The notes: generated by a model not told the origin, from the letters alone. 64,000 nucleotides of DNA from Aureliella helgolandensis (GCF_007752135.1 NZ_CP036298.1:5022001-5086000), one strand, 5' to 3'; shown: positions 53,810 to 63,933, counted from the stretch's first letter. Numbers and translations: made by a program.

Positions 53810-56233
53810 ATGGACGAGCCTCCCCCCATGCGCGACGATTCTCCTAGAGCAGATTCCTTCATTGATGACGATGACGCGAGGGTCGTATCCGCAGTCAAGC
53901 AGTTCATGGAGGAGCTGAGCGCGGGACGCAAGCCACAGCTCGCGTCGTTCCTGGAGCAACATGCCGAGATTGCAGAAGTCTTGCGCCCCGCACTTGAGGG
54001 GCTGGCGCTCGTGCACGGCGCCGTGGACAAACCGGTCCCCCCCACGCCGCCACTGATGCCAGACGCAGAGTTTCGTGCGAAGCCCATCGGCGACTTTCAA
54101 ATCACGGGTGAACTGGGACGGGGAGGAATGGGAATTGTCTACGACGCAATCCAACTTTCTCTCGGGCGTCGAGTAGCGCTCAAGGTTCTGCCATTTGCGA
54201 GTGGCTTGGACGCGGGGCGACTGCAACGCTTTCGCAACGAGGCACACGCCGCAGCTCAACTGCACCACACCAATATTGTGCCAGTCTATGCGGTTGGAAA
54301 TGATCGCGGTCTCCAGTACTACGCCATGCAGTTGATCGAAGGTAGAACCCTCGGGGAACTCATTGCCAGCCTCCAACAAACAGACGCGTCTCCCGTCCGA
54401 GACCTCTCGTCGACACTCAGCACCATCGGACACGCCAGTTCAACTCAAGAGCCAAAGCCTAACAATTCGACTCGCAAGGTTCTGTCGACCGTCCTAACTA
54501 ATTCGGGGGAACGAACACGCCATTTCCGATCGATGGTGCAATTGATTTACCAGGCCTGCATGGCGCTGGACCACGCCCACGAATGCGGAGTCGTCCACCG
54601 CGACATCAAACCGGGAAACCTGTTGATCGATGGGACGGGTAAACTGTGGGTTACTGATTTTGGCTTAGCTCAGATCGAACATAGCGATGCACAGCTGACC
54701 CGTTCTGGAGATGCCTTGGGGACGGTGCGTTACATGAGTCCCGAACAGGCCACGGGTAACCGGCTCATCCTAGATCACCGCACCGACATTTACTCCTTGG
54801 GAGTAACGCTGTACGAGGCATTGACCTTGGAGCCGGCGGTTAGGGGCCAGGACTATCGAGATATGCTGAATCAGGTAGCCGAGCGAGAGCCGACCGCTCC
54901 CAAGCTGGTGACACCAGGTCTTCCAACGGAACTCGACACCATCATTCGCAAAGCGATCGCCAAGGAACCATCGCAGCGATACGCGACGGCACAGAAGTTT
55001 GGCGACGATTTGCGTGCTTGGCTGGATGACAAGCCAATCGCAGCCCAACCACCAACCTGGCTCGACCGTTTGGGGAAATGGCGTAAGCGAAATAACCACT
55101 TGGTAAATATGGCGGCCGGCTTGCTGGTCGTCGCCACCGTCGGCCTGTTCGTCGCGATGCTGCTCATTTTGCATGAACAACGTGAAACACGCGCGGCCCT
55201 TGATAGTGAAATGCGTCAGCGGGCCATCGCTGAGGAAAACTTTCGGCAAGCGCGCCTCGCCGTGGATACCTTTAGCGAATTGAGTGAAACCGAGTTGGCC
55301 TATCGCCCTGAATTCCAAAGCCTGCGGCGCCGCATCCTCGAAACGTCGCTGGAGTTTTACCGGGATTTTTTAGCCAAGCGTTCGGAGAATGCGCAAGACT
55401 CCCGAGAGCTGAGCATCGCCTCCGAAAAGGTCGAACGCATGATCGGAGAGCTGCAACTGTGGGACGATGTCTCTCCGTTGCTACTCTTAGCCGACCCTCG
55501 CGTCCTCAACGACTTGCAGATCGCGAAGCCCCAGGGTGAAGAATTACTGGAGCGCGTCCAAGAGCTGCAGGAAGCCCGCATGGCTCTAGGGGACGACAGT
55601 GGCCTGCTAATGGTAGGCTCTCAGACAGACATCGCCCTCAAGTTGCGTGAATTTGTCGCCACTCTCAGTGAACAGATTAGCGCTCAGCAGATGCTGCGGC
55701 TGCGGCAGATCCTCAGGCAGCAACACTTACCGTTTACCTTTCTGACTCGGGAAATCGTAGATGCCTTGCAAATCACGCCAGAACAACAGCAGTCGATCAG
55801 CAGAATCATTCATGAGGAACGTCCAGATCGTCGCGGACCGCCATCCAACGGAGGCCCGCCTAACTTCGGTCCAGGCGGTCCAGGCGGCCCAGGCGGCCCG
55901 GGCGGCCCGGGAGGGCCGGGAGGGCCGGGAGGGCCGGGAACGCCGCCGTTCCGCCCCGATTTCGGCAGAGGCGGGCCAGGCAATTCCTTAAGCGATCCCT
56001 TGGGGCCTCCCAACGATCGTCCTCCTCGGAGCCGCGACGAAGAGGGGGCACAAGATTACAGCGAGGCAGGCCATCCCAGGAATGGCGGGCAGAGAGACCT
56101 CGACGGTGATTTGCGATGGCAACAGTCGCGTGACCGAACCGTGGAGCGTATCCTTGGAGTTCTAACCTCCGAACAACGCTCCATCTGGAAAGGCCTGCAC
56201 GGCCCGCCCTTTGCCCCACGTCCAACGCAGTAG
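53810..56233 (+). CDS. Membrane Ser/Thr protein kinase with collagen-like Gly-Pro tail
   Basis: 807 residues. Kinase domain ~96-405: Gly loop GELGRGGMGIVYDA (100-113), K125, catalytic HRDIKPGN (D265), DFGLA (283-287), and activation segment GTVRYMSPEQATG. An unusual Ser/Thr-rich insert lies at ~190-240 between the lobes. One membrane helix at 431-454 separates a helical, coiled-coil-prone extracytoplasmic part (455-655) from a run of GGPGGPGGP triplets (~685-710) encoded by nine-base DNA repeats at about 55870-55940. The C-terminus continues Pro/Arg/Asp-rich. All catalytic residues are present, so it should be active. It follows the sigma gene and probably signals to it. Confidence 0.92.
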   Translation: MDEPPPMRDDSPRADSFIDDDDARVVSAVKQFMEELSAGRKPQLASFLEQHAEIAEVLRPALEGLALVHGAVDKPVPPTPPLMPDAEFRAKPIGDFQITGELGRGGMGIVYDAIQLSLGRRVALKVLPFASGLDAGRLQRFRNEAHAAAQLHHTNIVPVYAVGNDRGLQYYAMQLIEGRTLGELIASLQQTDASPVRDLSSTLSTIGHASSTQEPKPNNSTRKVLSTVLTNSGERTRHFRSMVQLIYQACMALDHAHECGVVHRDIKPGNLLIDGTGKLWVTDFGLAQIEHSDAQLTRSGDALGTVRYMSPEQATGNRLILDHRTDIYSLGVTLYEALTLEPAVRGQDYRDMLNQVAEREPTAPKLVTPGLPTELDTIIRKAIAKEPSQRYATAQKFGDDLRAWLDDKPIAAQPPTWLDRLGKWRKRNNHLVNMAAGLLVVATVGLFVAMLLILHEQRETRAALDSEMRQRAIAEENFRQARLAVDTFSELSETELAYRPEFQSLRRRILETSLEFYRDFLAKRSENAQDSRELSIASEKVERMIGELQLWDDVSPLLLLADPRVLNDLQIAKPQGEELLERVQELQEARMALGDDSGLLMVGSQTDIALKLREFVATLSEQISAQQMLRLRQILRQQHLPFTFLTREIVDALQITPEQQQSISRIIHEERPDRRGPPSNGGPPNFGPGGPGGPGGPGGPGGPGGPGGPGTPPFRPDFGRGGPGNSLSDPLGPPNDRPPRSRDEEGAQDYSEAGHPRNGGQRDLDGDLRWQQSRDRTVERILGVLTSEQRSIWKGLHGPPFAPRPTQ

Positions 56234-56267
56234 TCAGTAGTCAGTCACCCATCGAAACGCACCGCGC

Positions 56268-57797
56268 ATGAAACGCCAAGACCAAACTTCCAATCGCCGT
56301 CAATGGCTCTCCGCACTATGCCTATCGTGGCTGGCCTGGTGCGTCTTACCCTGTGTCTCGATGTTCGCTGAAGAGGCTCCACCCAATATCGTCTTGATCA
56401 TCGCGGATGACATGAATTGGGACGACTGTGGTGCATACGGGCACCCAGCCATCCGAACATCAAACATCGATCTCCTGGCCTCCCAAGGCATGCGATTTCA
56501 GCACGCCTATCTGACCACGAACTCTTGCAGCCCATCCCGTTCCAGCATTTTGACCGGCAAGTACCCGCACAACACCGGAGCGGAACAGCTCCATTGGCCG
56601 CTTCCCGAGGGAAGCCCAACATTTGCGGCAGAGCTTCGCAAACTGGGTTACTACACAGCGGCGGCAGGTAAGTGGCATTTGGGCGACGCGGTGCGTCCTC
56701 ATTTTGATCGAATCTACGAAGCCTCAACAGCTGGGTTCGTACTCCCCAGTGGCCAGAATGGTGAAGCTCCCCAGATGGTTGCGGCGCAACCCAGCGGCTG
56801 CGAAGATTGGGTCCAAGCCCTTGAAGACCGCCCACGCGATCGTCCCTTTTTTCTGTGGTTGGCCTCACTCGACCCACATCGAGAATACACTCGAGGCGCA
56901 TTGGATCCTCCACACCGTGCCGAAGATGTGATCGTACCAGCGCATCTACCTGACACGCCTGAGGTTCGCGAAGATCTTCGACTGTACTACGACGAAATTG
57001 GGCGATTGGATCTCTATGTTGGTCGCGTGCTAGAAAAGCTAGCTGAACAGAACGTGGCCGACAATACCTTGATCCTATTTATCAGCGACAACGGTCGCCC
57101 ATTTCCACGCGACAAGACCACACTCTATGACGGGGGAATTCGCACACCATGGATTGTGCGATGGCCGGCTCGAGTTCGCGCCGCTACGGTGAGCAATGCC
57201 CTCGTAAGCAGTGTCGATATTGCATCCACTTTTCTGGAAATCGCCCGTGGCAGCTCCACCTCCCCCTTTAACAGCGAGGGAATGAGCTTTGCCCCCATTC
57301 TCAGCGATCCGCTAGCCGAACATCGCAAGCATGCTTTTGCGGAAGACCACTGGCATGACTACGAGGATCATGCGCGGTGTGTAGTCACTCAACGTTACAA
57401 GTTGATCCGCAATGATTATTTCGACCTGCCTTCGACGCCATCGGCCGATGCAGGGAGAGGGCTCAGCTGGCAAAAAATGCTGCAACTGCAATCCGCGGGG
57501 CAACTGCCGCCACATCAACAAGGGTGCTTTGTAGCACCGCGTCCTCAATGGGAACTCTACGATTTGCAACGCGACCCAGGTGAGCTGCACAATTGCATCG
57601 CGGATGCTGCTTACCAAACAACTCGGGACCAGCTGACGGCGGCCCTCCAGACCTGGTCGCAGGAGACCAACGACTATTTACCAACTCGCCGCACGCCTGA
57701 TGAATTCGATCGCGTTACGGGTGAGCCCGACGCCAGTGTACGAGTGCGACCACGCCACTCGAAAATCGAGATGTTTGGGACCAATGGCAAATACTAA
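56268..57797 (+). CDS. Type I sulfatase, secreted
   Basis: 509 residues. N-terminal RRQWLSALCLSWLAWCVLPCVSMFAEE is a signal peptide, possibly Tat-type (RRQW). Active site C87-S-P-S-R; metal residues in PNIVLIIADDMNWDDCGAYGHP and LILFISDNGRPFPRDKTTLYDGGIRTPWIVRWPA. AAGKWHLGDAVRPHFDR contains the Lys-His pair. C-terminus ELYDLQRDPGELHNCIAD is usual. It lies 34 bases after the kinase gene on the same strand, so it may be co-transcribed with the sigma-kinase pair. Confidence 0.94.
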   Translation: MKRQDQTSNRRQWLSALCLSWLAWCVLPCVSMFAEEAPPNIVLIIADDMNWDDCGAYGHPAIRTSNIDLLASQGMRFQHAYLTTNSCSPSRSSILTGKYPHNTGAEQLHWPLPEGSPTFAAELRKLGYYTAAAGKWHLGDAVRPHFDRIYEASTAGFVLPSGQNGEAPQMVAAQPSGCEDWVQALEDRPRDRPFFLWLASLDPHREYTRGALDPPHRAEDVIVPAHLPDTPEVREDLRLYYDEIGRLDLYVGRVLEKLAEQNVADNTLILFISDNGRPFPRDKTTLYDGGIRTPWIVRWPARVRAATVSNALVSSVDIASTFLEIARGSSTSPFNSEGMSFAPILSDPLAEHRKHAFAEDHWHDYEDHARCVVTQRYKLIRNDYFDLPSTPSADAGRGLSWQKMLQLQSAGQLPPHQQGCFVAPRPQWELYDLQRDPGELHNCIADAAYQTTRDQLTAALQTWSQETNDYLPTRRTPDEFDRVTGEPDASVRVRPRHSKIEMFGTNGKY

Positions 57798-57827
57798 ATT
57801 ACCTGCACTTCCACTTCGTCCACAGCC

Positions 57828-58583
57828 CTAGTGAGTTCGTCGTGAGCAGTGTACGCAGCAGACTACTTTCTTGGGAAGCATTTTTACCACTTCCACTTCG
57901 TAGGGCTGGTACTCGATCTTCGGAACGTTCACTTTCACTTTGCGAGTCTGTTCCACCGGTTCGAGTTTGTAGACAGTCTCTTCAGCGCACTCGATGGTGT
58001 GCTTTTTAGGTGTCTTAACGCAATAGAAAAAATCCTTTTTGGTCTCTTGGAAGACCAACTGCTTTTCGCAATCCTGTTCAACTCTTACGTCGGGGATCAT
58101 GCGTGCCTTTTCTTCAAGGCAGCACTCTTCAACACACACTGGACCACACTCCGTACAGACTTGCTTCTGCACACAGGTTTGGCCCATTTCGTATTGTGGA
58201 ACCAGCACGTTGTTGACGCGCGTCACATCAACGTTGACCAACTGGCAACTCTTCTCGACGATCTCCTTCGACTTGACTTCATCCAGCAAGTAGCAGAGCT
58301 CTTTCTTGATGGTACGCTTTTCAGGCACCCGTCGGAATGCAGTGTAAGTCTCTTCCCGCTCTTCACAAGTTTCCACCAAACAGGGTTTCAAGCGGGTCTC
58401 AATGACCTTCACGGGGCACATCATGGTCGTCTCAACCAACATGTGTTGCTGACACGCTTTACCACACTGGCCACATCGGTGGAGTAGGCCCTCCGATTGC
58501 ACGACAGTCGGTACCAACCATGTGCCGAGTACCGCGAGGAAAAGGTAGACTGGGGTACGGAAAATTGCATCCATGCGTTTCAT
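57828..58583 (-). CDS. Secreted cysteine-rich protein, similar in style to planctomycete YTV-type wall proteins
   Basis: 251 residues with a signal peptide (TPVYLFLAVLGTWLVPTVVQS). The mature part holds about 20 Cys, often as pairs or C-x2-C (HRCGQCGKAC, CTECGPVCVEECC, VVCCVHC), and repeating V/E/K-rich segments such as EETYTAFRRVPEKRTIKKELCY, EIVEKSCQLVNVDVT, YCVKTPKKHTIECAEETVYKLEPVEQTRKVKV. The Y-T-x-x-R-x-V-P-E pattern recalls the YTV domain of disulfide-rich Rhodopirellula wall proteins. It is likely a disulfide-linked surface component; the family link is by eye only. Confidence 0.7.
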   Translation of the reverse strand: MKRMDAIFRTPVYLFLAVLGTWLVPTVVQSEGLLHRCGQCGKACQQHMLVETTMMCPVKVIETRLKPCLVETCEEREETYTAFRRVPEKRTIKKELCYLLDEVKSKEIVEKSCQLVNVDVTRVNNVLVPQYEMGQTCVQKQVCTECGPVCVEECCLEEKARMIPDVRVEQDCEKQLVFQETKKDFFYCVKTPKKHTIECAEETVYKLEPVEQTRKVKVNVPKIEYQPYEVEVVKMLPKKVVCCVHCSRRTH

Positions 58584-58935
58584 AACCGATATCCTGTTTC
58601 TGCGTCTCGGTTGAGGCTTAACTGTTCAACACTGACTTTCGAGGGCGTCTCGTTTGCCTAAGAACGAGTACCTTAATCATCGGCAGTCCGCAAAATGCAA
58701 CTTGGGAAGTGAGTGCAGAAATAAGTGCTGTTTTGGAGTCCAGATTTTCGAATGCGCGAAGATATGGCGATCGTGAGCATAGTCCGGGGGGGCAAGCTCA
58801 GGTCCTCGCCTGTGAGCGAGGAGCACGATTCCGATTACCTTAGGTTCAAGAGCGTATCGATCGGAGCGGCCCAAGGAGCGAGTAGACGCTATATCCGCGG
58901 TGCCCAGCTGGCGGAGATTTTCGATAGATCCCCGT
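58584..58935. other. Intergenic region with one hairpin
   Basis: 352 bases between the Cys-rich gene and the HtrA-like gene, both on the minus strand. It holds a hairpin CCTCGC-CTGTGA-GCGAGG (58804-58821) after the protease stop, possibly its terminator, and the promoter of the Cys-rich gene, whose boxes I cannot place. Short ORFs on both strands lack support. Confidence 0.5.
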
Positions 58936-60060
58936 CTAAGGACGCGGGAGCACTTGGACGTCGAGTTCCAATTCCTGCCCACGTCTCCACACTCTGAGCT
59001 TGACGGTTGTATCGATTGGAGTGCTTGCGATTTGCCGGATTAGTCCCAGGGGCCCTGTTACCTCCCAACCATTAAAGGAGACACAGATATCCCCAACCAG
59101 AATGCCAGCCTGCTTGGCCGGGCTCTCCCCCTCCGAAACCAGCGATTCGACGTAAGCCCCCTGCAGTGAATCGAGCCCCGCCACCGCTGCTCGAGAACGG
59201 GTAACATTGCTGAGCTGGAAACCAAGCCAACCTCGCGGCATCTCACCATGCTGCTGCAATTGCTTAAAGACGCTCTTCGCAGTGTTACTCGGCAGAGCGA
59301 AACTAATCCCCGCAAAGGAATCACCGGCTATGGCGGTGTTGATCCCAATCACAGCCCCCTGGGCATCAATAAGCGGTCCGCCACTATTTCCGGGGTTAAT
59401 GGAAACATCGGATTGCAAGAAGTCCTGGAAGGGGCTGTCCAATAGAGTGGGGCGGTTGGTGGAGCTGACCACTCCCATCGAGACGCTTTGGTCCAGCCCA
59501 TAGGGGCTGCCAATTGCCCACACCAGATGCCCGCTGGAAACCTCGTCACTGTCGCCCCATTTCAAGGCGGGCAATGTCAAATTGGCCACTTTCAGTACAG
59601 CCAAGTCGGTAAGAGGGTCAAACCCCAGTAGTGTTGCCGGCCGTCTGGGAGCCCCTTGCCCGCTAACCGTAATCGAATCGGACAACCGCACGACGTGGTA
59701 GTTCGTCAACACCAGATCGGTATCGAGCACGATCCCCGAGCCAATGGTTTCTTGCGGTAGGCGGCCAAAATAGGTTTCCAACTCGTTGGACTGAACGAGG
59801 CGAGCATCGAGCGTCACATCGACTCTCACGACAGATTTAGCGGCAGTTTCAACCAGCTGCGCAGCACCTTCGGAAAGGGTAAGCAGGCTGGCGGCAGTGG
59901 CGGCGAGTTCTCGAGGAGGCGAATCCTTCGTTTGCGATGCGAGCGGCGCCGCCGACTCGCGACTACTGGACCAAATCAAGGCCAATAGTGCGATACCGGT
60001 TGCCAAGCATGCCAGCATCTCTGCGCGACTAGGCCTCGACATAGGTATGGAACAATTCAA
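58936..60060 (-). CDS. S1C-type trypsin-like serine protease with PDZ domain (HtrA/DegP-like)
   Basis: 374 residues. An N-terminal membrane anchor or signal (LACLATGIALLALIW, residues 17-30) is followed by the protease domain with triad H122 (LTNYHVV), D152 (LTDLAVLKV) and S226 (INPGNSGGPLI), and a single PDZ domain (residues ~275-370, GWLGFQLSNVTRSRAAVAGL, VGDICVSFNGWEVTGPLGLIRQIA). One PDZ domain is like DegS/HtrA2 rather than DegP. It acts in the periplasm or at the membrane in quality control or signalling. It begins 18 bases after the stop of the caspase gene, so the two form an operon. ATG 60042 is an alternative start. Confidence 0.93.
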   Translation of the reverse strand: MNCSIPMSRPSRAEMLACLATGIALLALIWSSSRESAAPLASQTKDSPPRELAATAASLLTLSEGAAQLVETAAKSVVRVDVTLDARLVQSNELETYFGRLPQETIGSGIVLDTDLVLTNYHVVRLSDSITVSGQGAPRRPATLLGFDPLTDLAVLKVANLTLPALKWGDSDEVSSGHLVWAIGSPYGLDQSVSMGVVSSTNRPTLLDSPFQDFLQSDVSINPGNSGGPLIDAQGAVIGINTAIAGDSFAGISFALPSNTAKSVFKQLQQHGEMPRGWLGFQLSNVTRSRAAVAGLDSLQGAYVESLVSEGESPAKQAGILVGDICVSFNGWEVTGPLGLIRQIASTPIDTTVKLRVWRRGQELELDVQVLPRP

Positions 60061-60078
60061 AGAGGAGAGGAAGCGTTG

Positions 60079-63000
60079 CTATGGCTGCAATTGCGCGGAA
60101 AGGAAAGCCGAGTCCTGTCCTCGATTTGCATTGTCAGATGCAGGGAAGGCCACGGGGAGTTCTACGACGTTTAGGAGATCCTTGGGACCGGCCGTCGGAA
60201 ACTGAGGTACCGCTCCAGAAATGGACTGTTGCGTAACCTGCGTTCGAACCTGCCGCACGAATTCACGCCAGTCTACCATTCCGTCGCTGTTGGAGTCAGG
60301 AGTTTGCAGTAGCGAGCTCTGGATCGCGGACGTAAACAAACTCGCTTGAGAGCCTCGGTATTCCGCAGCCAATTGATTGCCTTCGGATGCGGTTAATGTC
60401 AGCACGAGATCTCCTTGCAGGTAGCGCACCGCCTTCTTAAGATTGCCGCTTTCCAGCGGCTGGATGGCACCACTATGGCAAGTATCCAAGATCGCAATTT
60501 TGCGACATGGAACATCGGCCCAGCCCATTAGTTCGCGGAAGCTCAGGCAATCCTGAAAATTCCGTCGCATCAAATCGTTATAGCGTGCGTTGGCGGTGAT
60601 GAAGTAGTACTGATCAGTCGCTTCATCGACCAAGCCGTGCCCGGAGGCAAACAATACGATGAGATCGTCAGGTCGTACATGCTCCAATTTGGATTTGAGT
60701 TGTCGCACCGTACTCCTCCAAACGGTAGGCGTCACATTGGCGTCGGTCAAGCTTAGTGGAACGACATCATAGACCTCAGCAGCCTTGGCCAATATCGCGT
60801 TCATGAATGTGCTCGCATTGGCGGCTCCCAATTCAAGATTGGGCACTCGGCTGTCGCGATATTCACTCACTCCGGCCGAGAGTAGGTAGAGCTTGGGCTT
60901 ACCCACTCGTTTCAGTGCATGGGGTCGCGAAAGCTGCAGCAGATCGGTTCCGACCAATTTTTCTCTGGTCGAACAAACGACTTGGAATTGCAGCTGCTTA
61001 TCAGCCGGCAAAACGGCTTGCCATTGCAGGCGGATTTTCTGCCGCCCGTCTGCCAGCACCTCTGCTTTCGACTCGGAGTAATGCTGCGCAACCACGCCAC
61101 TGACGAAGGCTTTGGCGGTCGCCAACTCCTGGCCACGTTGCAAAACGACCTCCGCCTGAACGGTGATTTCACGGCCTTCGATCACCTGGTCGGCAGTCGG
61201 TGACAAGATCTCGATATGTGGCTGCAACGCAATGGAATTCTGCAACACCGCCTCGAAACCAATTTTTTGCTTCCCGGCTAGGTCCGCCGCTTGTTCGACG
61301 CTGCCCGACTCGAGCAATCCCCGCAAGAGATCGGGACGCTCTAAAACCGCTTGAAAGCGATCTGCACGGTAGAAATCAGGTTTACGCTCGAGTCCACGAT
61401 TGATCTGCCAACCGAACAGACTGTTGCCGTTGAACGAGGCGTCGTAAAACCCCGAAGGAGTCCAAACAGCCCACTCTCGATCGGCGGCAATCACTTGAGC
61501 TGCAATTTCACGCCAGTGAGCGTAGGACTGAAATCCAGGTACCTCCACTCCCCCACGTTCGAATACGAACCGGACGGCGAGGTCAAATCTTGGCTTCTCC
61601 AGAAATTCGATCAGCTTGCCTGGGTCCTTGAAAGTCGTTCGCTGCAGGGTCCCACCTGCCTGATGGGACTCATATGAAATCTCCTTGATTCGATCTCCCT
61701 CACGTAAGCCTTTGAGATACAGTGGGCCAGTTAAGCATGGATTCTGCGCTACAACCACTCCATCGACTTCGGCGAACTGAAATCCCCAAGTTGCGCGAGG
61801 CGGCTGCATCGTGGATTGCCCCACACAGCCGATCAGCGGCCAAATTCGAATTGTGCAATCGGCCGAACTGCTGATGAGGTAGAGCCCATCTGGAGAATTG
61901 TCGAGTGATTCGACGGCTCCTTCATGACCTCGAAAGACGCGCGTCAAAGGGCATAAATTCTGATCCTTGGCTGGTAGGGAGAAGACCCAAATATCATTTT
62001 GACCGGTCAGAGAAACTGCAACCCCGCTGACCTGCCCCTCCGAATCACGGATCCAGGCAGCCCGTTCCACCCGGCTGTTGGGTTTGACGGCATAATGGGC
62101 ATCAAGATCGAGACGACCGATGCGTTGATCGCCCCGCAGCACCCAATCTTGCGGAACTGCATTCGGAGTATTGGATTGAGCAGCCAGACTCCAAGAGTTG
62201 GCAGCGAAACGCTGGTTGCGATCTGCAGTGGAACGCCACTGGACTCCCTCCGCCTCGATCCACTTCATTTTTTGTCCATCGAATGCAACGTTTTGTCCCT
62301 CGAACTGCGTTCGCCAGCGGTAGGGCAACTCCTGTGCAAACACAACTTGAGCAGGACTGGCAATTTCCTCTCGATCCGGGAGCACTTGTAAAGCTTGCTC
62401 TCGTTCGATTGCCAGCAACTCAATCTTCCGGCCATTGCCAATGACCAAAGCTTCCGTGTTGGGAGAAAACTCAAGTCCATGGATGGGCGCACTGCGTTGA
62501 AACTCCCGAACCAACTCAGGTGTTGCCGCACCGTTCAACCGCCAGACCTGCACAATGCTATCGTCCCCTCGTACGCTCACCGCCGAGGCGGCCAGATAGC
62601 GTCCATCGGCCGAGAAAGTTACCGATTCAAAACGGTAGCCGCCGAAGCTGGCAACGGCCTTCAGCGCCAAATTGCCCTGAGCATTCCAAACATACAAAAA
62701 TCCAAGTTCATCACCTGCCGCCACGTAACGGTTGGCGTTACATGCCGCTACGCAAGTCACTTGCGTTCCCTGAGAATCCCGAATTGAGGGGAGCAACTGA
62801 GACGGCGTGAAAGTGCGTCCCTCGGTCGATAGAAAGTGTTCTGCTGCCAACTGCAACGCGTAGGCGGCAGACTGTTGATTCACGAGCGGCGCGTTGCGTT
62901 GCAGGCGGGTGGTGATCGCGCCGCTATCGATATCGATAACATCAATGGTCCACTGGGGTTGGTCTGCTGCGACCACCAGGCTATTGGGGCTGAGGGTATC

Positions 63001-63933
63001 GAACGTCCCGTAGAGGAAGTTTTCGGTTGCCGACGGTTTTCGCAACCAGCGATGGCCCCAATCTCCAGCATTGGACTGCTGCCAAACCGCAATCCCATGT
63101 TGTTGATCCATGGCTAATAGGCGACGCGAAGCAGTGTCTGTCAGTAGCCGCATGCGAAGGATGGCAGAATGGTGCCCACTCTGCGCCTCGACGACCGGAG
63201 GCAGCCAAGCCTCGGTGCGGGTATTCACGGCCACGATCTCGCCTTGTTGGCCATCTGCCCCGGCGCCCGCCAAGAACAGTTCCTCCCCGTCGTTCACAAG
63301 GCTGAGAATGGCGCCCAGCTCCGCTCTCTGCACTTGCCAGCGGTACGTAGCGTGATGTCGCCACTGGGAATTTGCACCGTCCTCGGTCAGTTGCCAGTGC
63401 TGTACGAGTTTATCCTCTCCCGCGGTGAAGAGATTTCGCCCCGATTCATCAAATTCGAGTGCACGAATCGGTCCCGTATGTTCCGCTTCAATCAATCTTA
63501 GCCACGGGGTACGGTCACGGCTATTCTCAAGAATCTGTTGTAAAGAGTCCTCCTGCGGAGATGCCTGCTCCTGGGTACTCGGAACATTCTGCGGCTTGGG
63601 CAGCTCCGACTCACTCGGAATGCTCGCCGGAGTCGCGACTAGCTGGGTCCCTGGCAACGTCGACTCACTGGGCAGGGGCGGGGCTGCCGCTTCGACTTGC
63701 GCGCCGCCCCGGTCGGACGGAGAGGAATAGTAGTAGCTGGGCAATGACGATTCTGAGGCGAGCGTTTGAGCCTGGGCTCCTCCGGGCGAAAACAGGGTCA
63801 ACAGTGCTGCAGCGCCGACGCCCCATGCGACCAACCCTGCCATGCTGGGGACTTGAAACCAGGCCACCGGAAAACGGAACGCGAGAGCACCAGTGCGTCG
63901 GTAAACGGTCTGACTGTAAGCCAGTTGTGTCAT
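60079..63933 (-). CDS. WD40 repeat protein with C-terminal caspase (peptidase C14) domain
   Basis: 1284 residues. An N-terminal hydrophobic helix (MAGLVAWGVGAAALLTLF, ~31-48) is followed by a Ser/Pro-rich part with three SES-x-LP repeats (~60-115), WD40 repeats (e.g. HTGPIRALEFDESGRNLFTAGEDKLVQHW, GHEGAVESLDNSPDGLYLISSSADCTIRIW), a middle region with GLREGDRIKEI (PDZ-like) and a beta-rich part (~900-985), and the caspase domain from ~1005. Catalytic dyad H1099 (LFASGHGL) and C1152 (ILDTCHSGA). An EF-hand-type loop DSNSDGMVDWRE (~1213) may bind calcium. This build is found in bacterial orthocaspase-like proteins, often tied to regulated death or signalling. Operon with the HtrA-like protease. 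Confidence 0.92.
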   Translation of the reverse strand: MTQLAYSQTVYRRTGALAFRFPVAWFQVPSMAGLVAWGVGAAALLTLFSPGGAQAQTLASESSLPSYYYSSPSDRGGAQVEAAAPPLPSESTLPGTQLVATPASIPSESELPKPQNVPSTQEQASPQEDSLQQILENSRDRTPWLRLIEAEHTGPIRALEFDESGRNLFTAGEDKLVQHWQLTEDGANSQWRHHATYRWQVQRAELGAILSLVNDGEELFLAGAGADGQQGEIVAVNTRTEAWLPPVVEAQSGHHSAILRMRLLTDTASRRLLAMDQQHGIAVWQQSNAGDWGHRWLRKPSATENFLYGTFDTLSPNSLVVAADQPQWTIDVIDIDSGAITTRLQRNAPLVNQQSAAYALQLAAEHFLSTEGRTFTPSQLLPSIRDSQGTQVTCVAACNANRYVAAGDELGFLYVWNAQGNLALKAVASFGGYRFESVTFSADGRYLAASAVSVRGDDSIVQVWRLNGAATPELVREFQRSAPIHGLEFSPNTEALVIGNGRKIELLAIEREQALQVLPDREEIASPAQVVFAQELPYRWRTQFEGQNVAFDGQKMKWIEAEGVQWRSTADRNQRFAANSWSLAAQSNTPNAVPQDWVLRGDQRIGRLDLDAHYAVKPNSRVERAAWIRDSEGQVSGVAVSLTGQNDIWVFSLPAKDQNLCPLTRVFRGHEGAVESLDNSPDGLYLISSSADCTIRIWPLIGCVGQSTMQPPRATWGFQFAEVDGVVVAQNPCLTGPLYLKGLREGDRIKEISYESHQAGGTLQRTTFKDPGKLIEFLEKPRFDLAVRFVFERGGVEVPGFQSYAHWREIAAQVIAADREWAVWTPSGFYDASFNGNSLFGWQINRGLERKPDFYRADRFQAVLERPDLLRGLLESGSVEQAADLAGKQKIGFEAVLQNSIALQPHIEILSPTADQVIEGREITVQAEVVLQRGQELATAKAFVSGVVAQHYSESKAEVLADGRQKIRLQWQAVLPADKQLQFQVVCSTREKLVGTDLLQLSRPHALKRVGKPKLYLLSAGVSEYRDSRVPNLELGAANASTFMNAILAKAAEVYDVVPLSLTDANVTPTVWRSTVRQLKSKLEHVRPDDLIVLFASGHGLVDEATDQYYFITANARYNDLMRRNFQDCLSFRELMGWADVPCRKIAILDTCHSGAIQPLESGNLKKAVRYLQGDLVLTLTASEGNQLAAEYRGSQASLFTSAIQSSLLQTPDSNSDGMVDWREFVRQVRTQVTQQSISGAVPQFPTAGPKDLLNVVELPVAFPASDNANRGQDSAFLSAQLQP

